This document shows, one piece after another, positions 35,626 through 46,365 of a stretch of DNA of 64,000 nt. This DNA comes from Amanita rubescens (Eukaryota > Basidiomycota > Agaricomycetes > Agaricales > Amanitaceae): contig WION01000186.1 in assembly GCA_015039365.1 (NCBI GenBank), positions 1 through 64,000 of the forward strand. The letters are read 5' to 3'. How positions within the stretch are numbered: the stretch's first letter is position 1; each line of letters starts with the position of its first letter. The translations under genes and the position numbers were made by a program. The notes under the pieces are model-generated. The model was given only the letters and a program-made list of their open reading frames with translations, ran no database searches and was not told where the DNA came from.

Positions 35626-36846
35626 GGGCGGGAATGTTCCAAACTACGGATAGTAACGTACTTCATGGAAATTTCTGGAACGCCCGTCCGTTCTCTTGAG
35701 GCTCAAGCGCTCACTGATTAACATTTATACCGAGTTATATCGCGGTTCAGTATTGAAATCTGATTCTGGTAGGTTTCGTGAGATTTCGAGTGGAGCTTTG
35801 CCCTCCCACCCATTGATTTCTCTCGATTTTCACACATCTACACATCGGATCGTTGTTCTGAACCACATTGATTGCATTCTATTCTATAATCTACACTTAT
35901 GCTGATTTCTCGCTCCTTTGATTTCTGTCGATTTCCTCTATTCCTTTCCATTCCCATTGATTTTCACGCGTCTTCTAGTGATCCTATGTTGAATTTCTCC
36001 AAGTCCGAATGTATACATGCACGAGAAAGTCTTGCATGAAAGTGGTACGTTGCGAGAAAGTGCGTTCATGTGATGGTGTGTAGTAACTGTATCAACACAT
36101 TGTCACCCACGTCAGCCACCGCCAACTTGATCACGTAGGAAACACACCTGAGCATTTACTGACATCTGCAACGCCAGTCTTGCTGCCTCTGCTAACTTGG
36201 GGATAGGTGTTGTTTCTGGGTTGTCCTTTAACGTGCACATCACCATTCCGAGCTTCTCCTCATCCTTCTCGCCTGACGAACTGGGCGTGGCAGTTGCCGC
36301 ATAAAAAGAAAACAAGGGAGAAAATTTTAAGCGGAGATATCCACCATCCATATAATTACGCTGTAATGTACGTAAAAACGGGGAACGCAGGACTCGACAT
36401 GCATCATATGTCCTCCCGGGTCTCTATCCGGTGTGGATGATGAGAACAAAAGACCGGAGTATCGTTCCATGATCCATCCGGGTTCTCGACGGCCTGAAAC
36501 ACGAGGGCGCAGAATCCGCGAGATACAGGATATATCTTGAGAGGGTGATGCGGAGTCCCACCATCGTGAGCAACGGCGTTGTATATACAAGTACAAATAA
36601 CTCGCCAAGTGTGCTTTACCGCCTCATTGCTTCTCAATGCGGGCTCGGATTTCGCTCGCATATGCTAACATCACTTGCTTCAAATACTGGTGTACTTAGA
36701 ACAGGTCTTGAACCGGCTGTTTGGCACCGGGCAGCTACTTTTTCCACCATGACTGCTATTGTTGGCTGGCTCTGTTTTATTATAGCATCCGGCGAGAAAC
36801 TTGGGATGAATAACACTTTTGGGGATATTGGCCAAGGTGTTTTTAC
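35626..36846. other. Unassigned stretch upstream of the synthase fragment
   Basis: Minus-strand frames at 36,112-36,351 and 36,404-36,661 look moderately coding (for example LKDNPETTPIPKLAEAARLA), but I recognise no domain and could not link them into a gene. Confidence 0.3.
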
Positions 36847-37200
36847 TATCCGGGAGAAGCTTGACTTGAACAAGGTTGCCTCACCGCAAGAGTTCGTTGA
36901 CGCCCTTAAAGTAAGTGATGTGTTACTATATTTATACCTAATGCTTATTTCACCTCAGCTGCGGAAAACGAACCATAATGCCTCCTGTTTCACGCCGGAA
37001 GACTCCGTTGACAATATTTGGCCTGGCGTATATTACTTGGAACAAATTGACTACAGGCGAAAATACCTTCGTGCACCTCTCGCCTGAGGCATTCGTTCCT
37101 GTCAAATTAACAGTCAACTAATTGAGACTGAGGTAGGTAATTGGAGTGATTTAGGATTGCATGTACCTGCATTGCGTCAACGCACCTGAACCTGAAAACC
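36847..37200 (+). pseudogene. Partial duplicate of the HMG-CoA synthase 3' end, intron retained
   Basis: From IREKLDL through [13 protein letters not shown], the last intron, and [20 protein letters not shown] to the stop and about 110 bp of 3' flank, this copies 33,800-34,232. The intron is present, so the copy arose at DNA level rather than from mRNA. It has lost 4 nt (48 instead of 52) and has no stop in frame. The exon-intron-exon stretch therefore reads through as one frame (36,545-37,087) fused to unrelated upstream sequence. The active-site regions are absent. Confidence 0.85.
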
Positions 37201-37697
37201 TTCGGATCAAAGGATTGTCGTCCCTTCGCATGGGGTAGTTTCAAAATCACAGACGAATCACGATTCAGCTTCAGATTAAAGGCAAGACCTGGTATGCAGA
37301 GGGGTACTAGCGCAGATAAGCTGGACGGGGCTGATTGCCGTGGATGCCGCAGTAGCATTATATACAGCATACTCGTACTTATGGTGCAGATGACATTACT
37401 AACTTCAAGTTCCGGTCATCTACGCCACTCATATCAATTATCAACCTCCGGTTTGTAGTGACATGCGCAACATATCGGAAGACTCGGTGCTGAGGGTGCC
37501 CACGTTCCTGAGTTTCCCCGCATCGAATTTGAGCCGTCCTTAGTGAAATACCCGAGTCGGGCATGTGAAATAGGACATTCGGCCGGAACAAGCGGAGTTT
37601 CGGTCCGCGCGGCCACAGTGCTGGCGGGGTTTGTCGGGACTTATACAACGTGCTGCTGCTGCTAAGTTCTCTCTTCCATCGGCCACCTTCTCGCTTC
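37201..37697. other. Intergenic, upstream of the Reg1-like gene
   Basis: No gene is recognised. The interval contains the promoter region of the next gene. Confidence 0.4.
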
Positions 37698-40600
37698 ATG
37701 GCAAATTACCTGCCAGTCCTTCTGGTATCAGTTACAAATGCTAGCATCGTACCAGACGACTCATCCGTGTCCACCTTACCTCGCGGACAAGTCGATTATC
37801 TCTCCCATGACTGGCAGGAAGAAGATGTTTGGAGGTCATGGAGGAACATGACCAGGCAGAAGAACGAGATTGCAAACGGTGTTAGGCTCGAGAATGCTAG
37901 CTGGAGGACATGGTGGAAGCAGAGGAATAAGCTGAAAACTGTCACTCCAGAAACACTTAATTGGTGAGTGCTCTGAGCCGATGTCGTTTCTCCCAACTGC
38001 GCACGGTTGGGACCCGCTCGCCAATTCTCATAATTATGGGTTTATTATAGGCTGAAAGACTCAGACGTCACTTGGCTCTACGGTCCTCTACATACGGCTA
38101 CTGAGTGGACCCCACCAGCTAGACTTAAACCTGACGACCCGGAGTCGTCACCAAGGGCAACAGACCAACCGCGGCACAAACCTATCCTCAAGTATCGGAG
38201 CATAAGCGAATTACTCACAAGCGAATTGCCCACTTCCCCAATCTTCAGCCCTACTGAATCCGAAACTGAGGCAAAGCCGCAGACCTCGGAGACTCAAAAC
38301 GTTTCAGTGCTCTACAGGCAAAGCACGCTGTCCAAACCTCTTAATCCCAAGCGACCTGCTCTTGTACACACCAAGAGTGACACTCATATCGCGCGTTGGG
38401 GTCCTGATCGTGCTTTCCGCAGGGACTCGCCTCCGCGGATAGATCCTCCCGGATCTTCTTTAAGCTGCATAGCCACAAATCAAAGTAAATTGGCAAGTGT
38501 TGATGGTTACTTCTCTCAATCCCAGATTCGCTCGTCACACTCGCAAGATTCCAACTCAAGTACGGGGACGAGTACGACAGGTCTCACTAATCGACGATCA
38601 CGTCATACAGCCGACAAGAAAAAGCATATTAGCTTTAATACTTTCGTAGAACAATGTATTGCCATCGAGAAGCCTAACAACGACGATGATACTCCAAAGG
38701 TTTGGGGCGAACGAAAATGGGACTCTGATGATGGGTAGGTCCACGTCATTATTCCCCATGTTGGTGATGATTGACTATCTTCAAGTTATGAGGAAGACAA
38801 AGAGGATAATGATGAAGACGATGGCGAAATATGGATAAGACATACCCCTCCCCATCTTAGTGGGAGCGCTATCGCTGGAAGTGATTCAGAGTCCGGAGAC
38901 GATGAAGGGAAAGAAGCGGAGGAAGAAGAAGACGTGCTGGAGATACGCCCAAGATCATATAGCTACATCAGAGGGACACCAAGGAAGCAACGTGCGGCTC
39001 GTTCACCCTCTACTTCAACCTCGATATCCACACCTTCATCTCGTTCGAATTCAACATCTTCCCCTTCACGTTCGCTATCACCTTCATCACCCCGGAAGAG
39101 GCAAATGTCTACCTCCACGGCCCGTCCAATAGTGCATACACCCAGAGGGTCGATTCGACGATCTAGCACTACTAGTGCTTATCGTCCCTGTCCCCGTCTA
39201 TATTCTACCTCTCATCACCCATTCATGCGAACGCGGGCACGCGGCGGGAGTGTCAGCGGCTCGAATAACACCCACAATAGAAATGCCCCGCATGTCCATG
39301 TAACGATCGCCCCAATAGCGCCGACAGTTCTCAAGACAACTGATTCTGCTTTTGACGGATGGGCTGAAGGTTTTGGAGATGAAGGTGGCAGCGACGATGG
39401 CCTCTGGGGTAGCAGATGGGGTGCATACAATGACGGGGAGGGATGGAAGGAGCACGACAAGGTTCAAAGTCAGGACGATGAGGCAACACCTGTGGAGTTG
39501 GTCTATGTTCCACCACCGCTTGTGGGCCGTCATTCCGTTGGTTCGGACGACGAAGATGATCTCGATACCGACAGATTTCAGGAGCAAAAAGACGACAATA
39601 CCCCTCGCGCATCATCTAGCTTTGTAACACCGCGAATCGTTGACGACGCACCAATTGCCGAAAGCCCACAGTCAACAATAAACAAGTTGCCTTCTGTTTG
39701 CACTGTAACGCCTCCTACCCCAACCGTCGTTGTAGAATCTCAGCCTCCCCAAACAAGTGAAGCGCAGGAGCATTCTACCTCTGTATCCGTGAATGAAGTG
39801 GCATCGCGCAGTCCTTCAAATGGCCGAGATAGTCTATCACACCGGCCATCTAGTCCAGAATATAGACGCTCTACCTCTCGATCCAGCTCACGAACTCACT
39901 CAAGATCCCGCACGCCGTCGCCCGCTGTCAATATACCCTCCTCTGAGACATCCAGAAATGTCGCAGCGCCAATACCCTTATCAGCTCGCGGACGGAGTTC
40001 ATCCACTTCCCCTCCAGAACCCCCATCCTCTTCTTTGCTGTGCCCGCCTGTGCAACGTGGAAGGAGTGTATCATATCAGGACTTACCCTCACGGAGTCAA
40101 CGGGGCAGGTCAAGCACTCGAACGCCACCATCTTACTCAGATCGCGAACGTCAAGGAGAATCGCCGATAGGTAGCTTGTCGCCCGACAGCTCATTTGTCC
40201 GCGTAGCTGGCATCGTTGGTGGCGTCTATGCCGGTGGGAGGACAGATAAGGAACGCCAGAAAGAGAGGCGAGAGGAGCAATATAGAGACAGAGGAAGAGA
40301 AGGGGAGCGGGGAAGAGATCGAACTGGTAGGACGCCAAGTCAAAGCTTGAGTCCTGATGTGGATACGAAGACCTCGAAGAGGGAAAGTTTGTCTCCTGGA
40401 GGAAGGGCTGATGATAGTTCCGCTCCTCCGATTAAAAAATCTTCAACCTCGGGTGTCGTCGGTAAGCCCAAGTCTGATGTTCCAGCCAAGTATCTTACCG
40501 CTTCCCCTTTTGTCAGGAACCGTGCAGGCACCTACAACGACTCACCCTCAGGAAGCCTCACGCTCATTGTATAAATCTCCATTACTTGTACCCCCACCTC

Positions 40601-40776
40601 ATCCCGTAGAGCCAAGTACATCATTAAGCATATCACCGCCAGGGCCTATTCAGTCATTACTCGTCAAGATACCCCAACAACCTCAAAGCCTTGCAAGTCC
40701 GACAGAAAAGGAATCGACGATAGTCGAGAAGATCGTGTCAAGTGCAGGTGCCTTCCTGGGACTGTGGCACCCATAA
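37698..40776 (+). CDS. REG1: Reg1-like regulatory subunit of type-1 protein phosphatase
   Basis: In yeast, Reg1 targets the PP1 catalytic subunit Glc7 to the Snf1 kinase and to glucose repression. The start at 37,698 gives VDYLSHDWQEEDVWRSWR...QKNEIANGVRLENASWRTWW...TPETLNW|LKDSDVTWLYGPL, the conserved fungal N-terminal domain, with an 86-nt intron inside. A PP1-docking block KKHISFNTFVEQCIAIE follows (RVxF-type). Then comes an acidic Asp/Glu stretch, and a long Ser/Arg/Pro-rich disordered region in exon 3. Reading straight through exon 3 gives an early stop at 40,574. A GTAAGC...GTCAG intron (about 40,461-40,517) instead restores the frame to the family-like end IVEKIVSSAGAFLGLWHP. Predicted length is about 950 residues. 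Confidence 0.88.
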
Positions 40777-41495
40777 CACCGGCGGTATGTTGTTATTGAT
40801 GCCAGCTACTGTATCGTTGCCTGATAAGCGGTAGACATCACTACTGCTTGCTTGATAGCAAACACACACCGCCCTGTCGACCATGACTTGGCTACGACTA
40901 TAACGAAGACCACTTCTCAATCTCCCATCTCGTCCTCCTTTTCTTGCGTGCTATCTTCGTTGTCTGCATAATGGACTTTGCCATAATCAATTTTTTGTTA
41001 CTTTTTACTCGTATACTGTGCTATTGTTGTTTTTATTTTATTCACACATTCTCGGACTGATTGTGCCCAGCGCGGAGATTTTGCCTTTATCCTTCGTGAG
41101 CTGGGTGCGAATGGGCCTTGGTGTCTTTAAGTAATTGCTTTTTTTCTTTTTTATCTTGTGTACAAGGTTCAATTCAGTGGATATTTCCACAGTACATATC
41201 TTATTTTTTTTTCGTATCTTGTTTCGACGAAAAGAGGGCTTCTTAGACCTCATGTCCCATAGTTATTGATGTATACGTATATCCTGTATCCCCTCATGCT
41301 GTTCTGGAGAAAAATATATGAATATATGTTGTTGACGACAATACTTAAATTCCTGCCACTTCAGAAACCGACCCGAAAGACGCCACATGCGACCTGTTGT
41401 AACTTACATTTTCAAGCATTACTGTATGCACGTAATGAACAGGGATCATTCATGATCCCCGACGTCATGCTTAATACGACAACTCTTATCACAAT
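40777..41495. other. 3' flank, no gene
   Basis: AT-rich 3' flank of the Reg1-like gene with T-runs near 41,135-41,215. No gene is seen. Confidence 0.4.
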
Positions 41496-41703
41496 ATGCC
41501 CAGTTCAATAGCTGATATTGATATCCTGTATTGCGGTTTGCAGGTGGATGGATCACTTGTGTTCGAGAACACGGAATGCAAATCTGTATGCGCCGTGGAC
41601 GCTGTGGGCGTCTACATCAAAAAAAGCTGTGGAAAAGCTGTGAAAGGACTCGAGGGCGCTAAATCGCATACCTTTCCTTTGCGTCGATTTCCATGAGCCT
41701 GCC

Positions 41704-42156
41704 ATGCGTTTCTTTAGGACCTTTGCCTCAGCTTTTGTTAAGTCGGGGACGCAGGCCGCTGCCGTTGGAGTCCCAGGCGGCTTAGGAGGTGTCGGAGAGA
41801 TCCTCTCTGTCATTATCATGCTGTCCGACAGCGTCCCCCAGAATAGGTACATAAGATACTTCTCATGACGCAATTATTCTCTGATTGGTTTATATAGGGA
41901 TGCTGCACGCAGGCTTGCAGAGAGATGTCAGCAACTGCACAAGGCTTTGGAGCGGCACGAGCAAATGCCTTTGCCTGATCGCACAGTTCTAGAAGATAGT
42001 GCAAGAGTAGAGCAAAATCTCACGATCGATGTCCGTCACATCCGTTTAACGGCGCGACGGCCGTATTTCCACGGCATCCCGTCTGCCGTCCGTCTTTGCA
42101 CCTGCTACAAGTTGCAACGGCACGGGTACGGCAACCGTACAACGGCGCTACGGTAA
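41704..42156 (+). CDS. Helical-domain family protein, copy 2, with a divergent C-terminus
   Basis: The start MRFFRTFASAFVKSGTQAAA is chosen because copy 3 has the same start. Exon 1 ends SVIIMLSDSVPQNR. An intron of about 51 nt (GTACATAAG...TATAG) joins DAARRLAERCQQLHKALERHE. About 200 bp upstream are also conserved with copy 3. The helix-breaking glycine patch (GGLGGVGE) and the following amphipathic helices resemble N-terminal four-helix (HeLo/MLKL-like) domains that precede fungal signalling NTPases and kinases. This resemblance is weak and by eye. After MPLPDRT the sequence no longer matches copy 3 and ends in a basic tail (stop at 42,156). It is therefore a truncated member of about 130 residues. 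Confidence 0.5.
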
Positions 42157-42654
42157 CGGTGTACAGCCCTAAGCCTGAACATGACGATGAGCCAGGTCTA
42201 CCAGATCAAATGGAAATATCTTATGAAGGAAATCAACTCTACACTGAGAAGATAACTAGGAGAAAGAGGATCACTGGTTCAGCCTTAATACATGTCAAGA
42301 CATCATTAAGACGTCTGACCTCCGGATAAGACTGGGAAGGAGCCTTAATTGTAGTAGGGCGGCTTCCACAGGTCTACCCCAGGTTCAGCCCAAAACCAAA
42401 GACGGAGGACGAAGATTGCTAACTACTAAGTTGTCGTACTTCCTAATTGAATTGCTTGCCACTTCTTTCCCTTTCTTCTCATTATCTCCGATTATCGTTT
42501 GCTTCTTCAAGCGCTGGTCCCTTCCGCGACATGATTCTTACTTTAGGTCACTGAACCTGAACGTTAACTGCGAAAGAGGTTGATCTATAGTTGTCCCTTC
42601 TTGGGTTTTAGACCTTCATAGCAACTTATCCCAAACAATAAGTTGAAGTTGTAA
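42157..42654. other. 3' flank; short unassigned frame
   Basis: A plus-strand frame to 42,329 reads VTVYSPKPEHDDEPGLPDQ... and could be a further exon of the preceding gene in another phase, but no splice joint is convincing. Nothing else is seen. Confidence 0.3.
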
Positions 42655-44232
42655 TTACACCGAATTCTCGGAGTTATAATCATCAGGTAAAAGTTGAGTG
42701 CTGTGGGCCCTAATCTGCGGATGGGCATCAAAGTAGGCTTGTTTTCTCCTGTCAACAATCACCTTCCCTGGGTACCAAGTAATATTTTCATAGTGCCTAG
42801 CGGATGCTTTGACATTCGGATCCACTATGATTGATATGTCAAGAAGCTGTTAACGCGGATTTGCATACGAAATACTTACCGAAGAAAGGAAGGGTGCGAG
42901 CTGCTATCTTCATGTCCTTTTCAAGTTCTCGGGCTTCACTATCAAGCAACAGCTGGCTATCAGCTGGTTCAATGATATCAGCATACAACTCTGGGAGGTG
43001 TGATGTTGGCCAGGCTCTACCTTCTCGTGGAAAAGTATCAGACGTGGCACCCATGCCATAATGGGGTTCGTCATCTTCGTTTTGATCCTCGCGTTTGCGT
43101 TTTACACCACCGCGACCGCGACCACCGCCTTTGCTTCCGTGACCACCGCGGCCGCGTCTGCCTCTACCGCCATCGCGTCTGCCGCTACCGCCGCCCCCAC
43201 CACTGCGTCCGCCGCCTTCGTCTCCGCCACTATCGTCACCTCCACCCCTACCGCCTTCGTCGTCTTCGTCTCCGCTACTATCGTTACCTCCACCATCGGT
43301 GTCTGAGGCCGTCAGAAATCTAAACTCTTTCATGTCTGCCACCGGGGAGCTCTTGACAATTTTCATCAACGCCCACGCAAAACGAGCATAGAGAGCTTCA
43401 TGGGACAATGTGTTTTTGTGATCGAATTGAACGTTGTGATATAGTTGGGCACTTTGATTGGTGGGTTGGAGGAAATGAACAACGAGTTGACCAAGTTTTG
43501 GCACGATAACAAATCCCGCCTGGTCAAATAGGCCCAGGTATAAGTCCCACCGAAGAGCGAAGAGGTTGCTGGGGCTGTCGGTGAGCGAACGTTGGTTACC
43601 ACTTAGGTAGACGTGCATCATATTCTGAACCAGCTGATAAGACGACGGATTAGCGACAAACCTACGTCGAACACAAGCATTTTGCGTACCCATTTCAGGT
43701 TAACCCTGGGAACGACATGGGAAGTAGTAAGGCAATCCTGCGATTCCGATATGAGACACCGGGTGAATCGGGTTTTGACTTTTTCGCTTATTGCAGTCCA
43801 ATTTGAAGGCCAAATGCTAGTCGTTTGATTGGGGAGCTCGCTCTTCCAGGCCGGGGGGAATTGTGCGTGCGGAAATTTCCAGCAAGGAAAATCACAGCAT
43901 ATAGGGTATAGCGCATCGGATTTTTGGGAATTAATATGGTAGTAATATATCCCGGGGGGTATAATTGAATCCAGGCCAACATTTATGCGTCCATGGGCAT
44001 GGTGATCACGAGAGGTGGAGAGATAGCCATCCTCGTTACAGGCCAGTATCCGACATGCGGTGATTGCGGTTCCATAGTGAATACCAAAGGTAGGAGGATG
44101 AGGACACCAGTCAAGAGCGGGAAGGTTTAGAAAAACAAGATTATTGGCTGGATGCCAAAACTGAACCCAAGTTGGATTGGATAGGGGTTCATGCGGAGCT
44201 ACGTGTATCTGTGGTCGTTGTCGAATAGCCAT
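42655..44232 (-). CDS. HNH-nuclease-like protein with Gly/Arg-rich region (one frame break)
   Basis: The start is the ATG at 44,232 (MAIRQRPQIHV). The N-terminal half reads PGIYYYHI and ends in TRFTRCLISESQDCLTTSHVVPR. This matches the HNH core of the large basidiomycete HNH-like family (C...C..SHI.PR). A frame change near 43,660 then leads to RRFVANPSSYQLVQ, SNLFALRWDLYLGLFDQAGFVIVP (the conserved 'NGI.LR.DLH..FD' block of this family) and HEALYARFAWALMKIV. A low-complexity Asp/Gly then Arg/Gly-rich stretch (about 43,100-43,290) follows with KRKRED. A last intron (GTAAGTATTTC...CATAG, about 42,830-42,885) joins VDPNVKASARHYENITWYPG to the stop at 42,655. Whether the protein cuts DNA is unknown. 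Confidence 0.6.
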
Positions 44233-44838
44233 TCCTGCTGCTGCATCAGGAGCTGGCAATTAACTGGTAGACGGCTCCATGGTAGGACGGGTCTTAGGTC
44301 AATTCAAACTCCGACTTATCGCGCTAGCCTGAAAGGTCCCCGCAACCTATTCCTGCAACCTTTAGGTTGAGGGTCTTACGAGGCTGAGACTGTCATATGT
44401 ATTGCATGTATCATGTATGTGACTTGTTGGGCAAGTGTGTCATATATCAAATGATCCAGCCTCCAGGTAAGATGTCTTCATGCTCGAACTCTGCAGGAAC
44501 ATTCTCATCTTACATATAAGTTTATAACAACAAGTTCAGGACAACATATGTCACCGGGTGAGAAAGAAGTTTTGATTGGGTTGCCTGGCTGAAGTTGGAC
44601 AAACAATGGATATTCGCAATTCCAATCCATCAGGAAAACATGCTTTACCCTTTTGCGAATTTTGTGAATTTTGCAGCTTTTGAGTACTTTTGCAAAAAAT
44701 TTTGTGCAGTTCTGCACAATTTAGCCTATTCTAGACACCTGAAAAAGGACACAAAAGGATAGGGGGGCATGACTTTTTCTGGCTTTTTCTGCTTTTGCAG
44801 ACTTTTTCCAATTTTTATGGTCATAAAATGAGGCAAAA
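44233..44838. other. Left border of the CpG-poor, AT-rich island
   Basis: No gene is seen. From about 44,660 rightwards CG dinucleotides become very rare. The last cluster of them is at 44,290-44,350. Confidence 0.5.
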
Positions 44839-44998
44839 GTGGAAAAAGGTGGAAAAAGGTGGAAAAAGGTGGAAAAAGGTGGAAAAAGGTGGAAAAAGGT
44901 GGAAAAAGGTGGAAAAAGGTGGAAAAAGGTGGAAAAAGGTGGAAAAAGGTGGAAAAAGGTGGAAAAAGGTGGAAAAAGGTGGAAAAAGGTGGAAAAAG
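44839..44998. repeat. 10-bp minisatellite, GGAAAAAGGT x about 16
   Basis: There are fifteen exact copies plus 8 nt of a sixteenth. Because 10 is not a multiple of 3, each strand's three frames encode the same ten-residue periodic peptide and all stay open (WKKVEKGGKR on plus, FHLFPPFST on minus). The several open frames here are therefore artefacts of the repeat. Confidence 0.97.
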
Positions 44999-44999
44999 C

Positions 45000-45659
45000 C
45001 ATGTTGCAAAAGGATGCAAAATGAACTGCACCTTTTCCTGATGTCTTGATATGGCATACCCCATGATGACAACAATGGAGTATTATTGTGATTAATGCAA
45101 TTTGCATTAATCCCCTATCAATGCCCTGGGATGGATAGTGAAGCCAGACCTTCCTAGATGGCATTGTGCACATGGGTGGACCAGGGTAGACCAACCTCTA
45201 CAAAGCGAGATAGTAACTCTCATGTTGCCAGATCACAATAAAGCACCTATGCCAAGTTTGCCAGAAGTTGATTCTCAACATAAAACTCAATTCCTCTCTT
45301 CATTCTCTTCAATCTTGTGTGACTGTTCTTTTCTGAGCCTAGTATCACATCATATTCACATGTGCACTGCCCCATTATGTCTATGACACTATAAATCTCA
45401 AGACTGCCAGTGGGGACATATAAGCAATAGAATTCAAATTACAACACCAATAATGTCTACATCAGAGAGAAAATTTGAGACAGATGCATAGGCAGCCAAG
45501 GGAACACATATGAGAAAGTTGATCTATGTGCAGATAAATATGATCTCAATGCAGAGGTGGTGCAGCTAATAAATCACCTGGATACCATGCCATGTGTTTC
45601 AGCCTGCCATAAATTGTTCATAAGTAGTCCATGACTAGGCAAAGTACATACCATCAATA
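45000..45659. other. CpG-poor, no gene
   Basis: AT-rich sequence with a local palindrome (ATTAATGCAATTTGCATTAAT, about 45,091-45,111) and no supported gene. Confidence 0.4.
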
Positions 45660-46262
45660 TGAGTTGGCACCTGCCTATGGAGTAATGTGACAAAATCATG
45701 ATGACCAGAGTGCATAAAGTTAGGAGTAATGTCAGTCTTCAGCTTCTGGACATAGCCTTTTTGCTTGTATTGATCCAAGGCCTCTGTGACTGATGGCAGA
45801 AATGGTTTATTGATCCAAAAGGATAGCTTGGCAATGATAACAATTGCTTGAAAGTTTAAGCATAAATACAGTAAATGAAAGAAATAATTTACAAACTAAG
45901 ATCTGGCAATCAGTTATCTTATTCTGCAATGGCATCAGTTGTTTGCTACACACTGGAAAAGAAACAAATAAAAACCTTGATGTTCCTTTCCTTGTCTCTA
46001 AACATGAACTTGCTGGCTGCAAAGTCCCTTTGCTTGTCTCCAAACATGGAGCAAAGTTCACCCTAGTAGTTATCAGATAGAGTAAAGCATCCAATGTATC
46101 ATCAGACCTACAGGCTAGCATGCAAGCCAATATCAACATCAAAATCTCATGAACCAGCAAGGCTACTCACCTGGAAATCGAGGAAAGTGATATAAGTGAG
46201 ACTAATGATCACATGAGGTGGCAGTGGGCCAGCTGGAATCTTACAATCTGTGATGATAATAA
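45660..46262 (-). pseudogene. Decayed transposase fragment, possibly Plavaka-type
   Basis: A spliced-looking segment CKIPAGPLPPHVIISLTY (about 46,245-46,175) is bounded by CACAG and GTGAGT. Its IPAGPLPPHVI core resembles a conserved motif of basidiomycete Plavaka (CACTA-like) transposases. Further down, ALDQYKQKGYVQKL...DITPNFMHSGHHDFVTLLHRQ (about 45,780-45,660) also looks coding. Intervening sequence is broken. It lies downstream of the intron-like array on the same strand and may be the remains of the array's 3' partner. Confidence 0.35.
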
Positions 46263-46365
46263 TGTAAAAGGAAGGCATGTTGGAAAAGATATGGCAACAT
46301 GCTCACTTTCTATAATGATATATTGAACATCAGTGAATTGAAGAATGTACTAAGATCAGAAAATT

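Noticed and set aside
37698..40574. Reg1-like gene ending at the stop at 40,574
   Set aside because: A GTAAGC...GTCAG intron just upstream restores the family-typical C-terminus (SSAGAFLGLW), so the early stop lies in an intron-retained frame.
42995..43330. Ala/Thr- and His/Arg-rich open frames on the plus strand
   Set aside because: They are antisense to the Gly/Arg-rich region of the HNH-like protein and purely compositional.
44726..45194. Several open frames over the 10-bp minisatellite
   Set aside because: Frames are open only because the exact repeat contains no stop in any frame.
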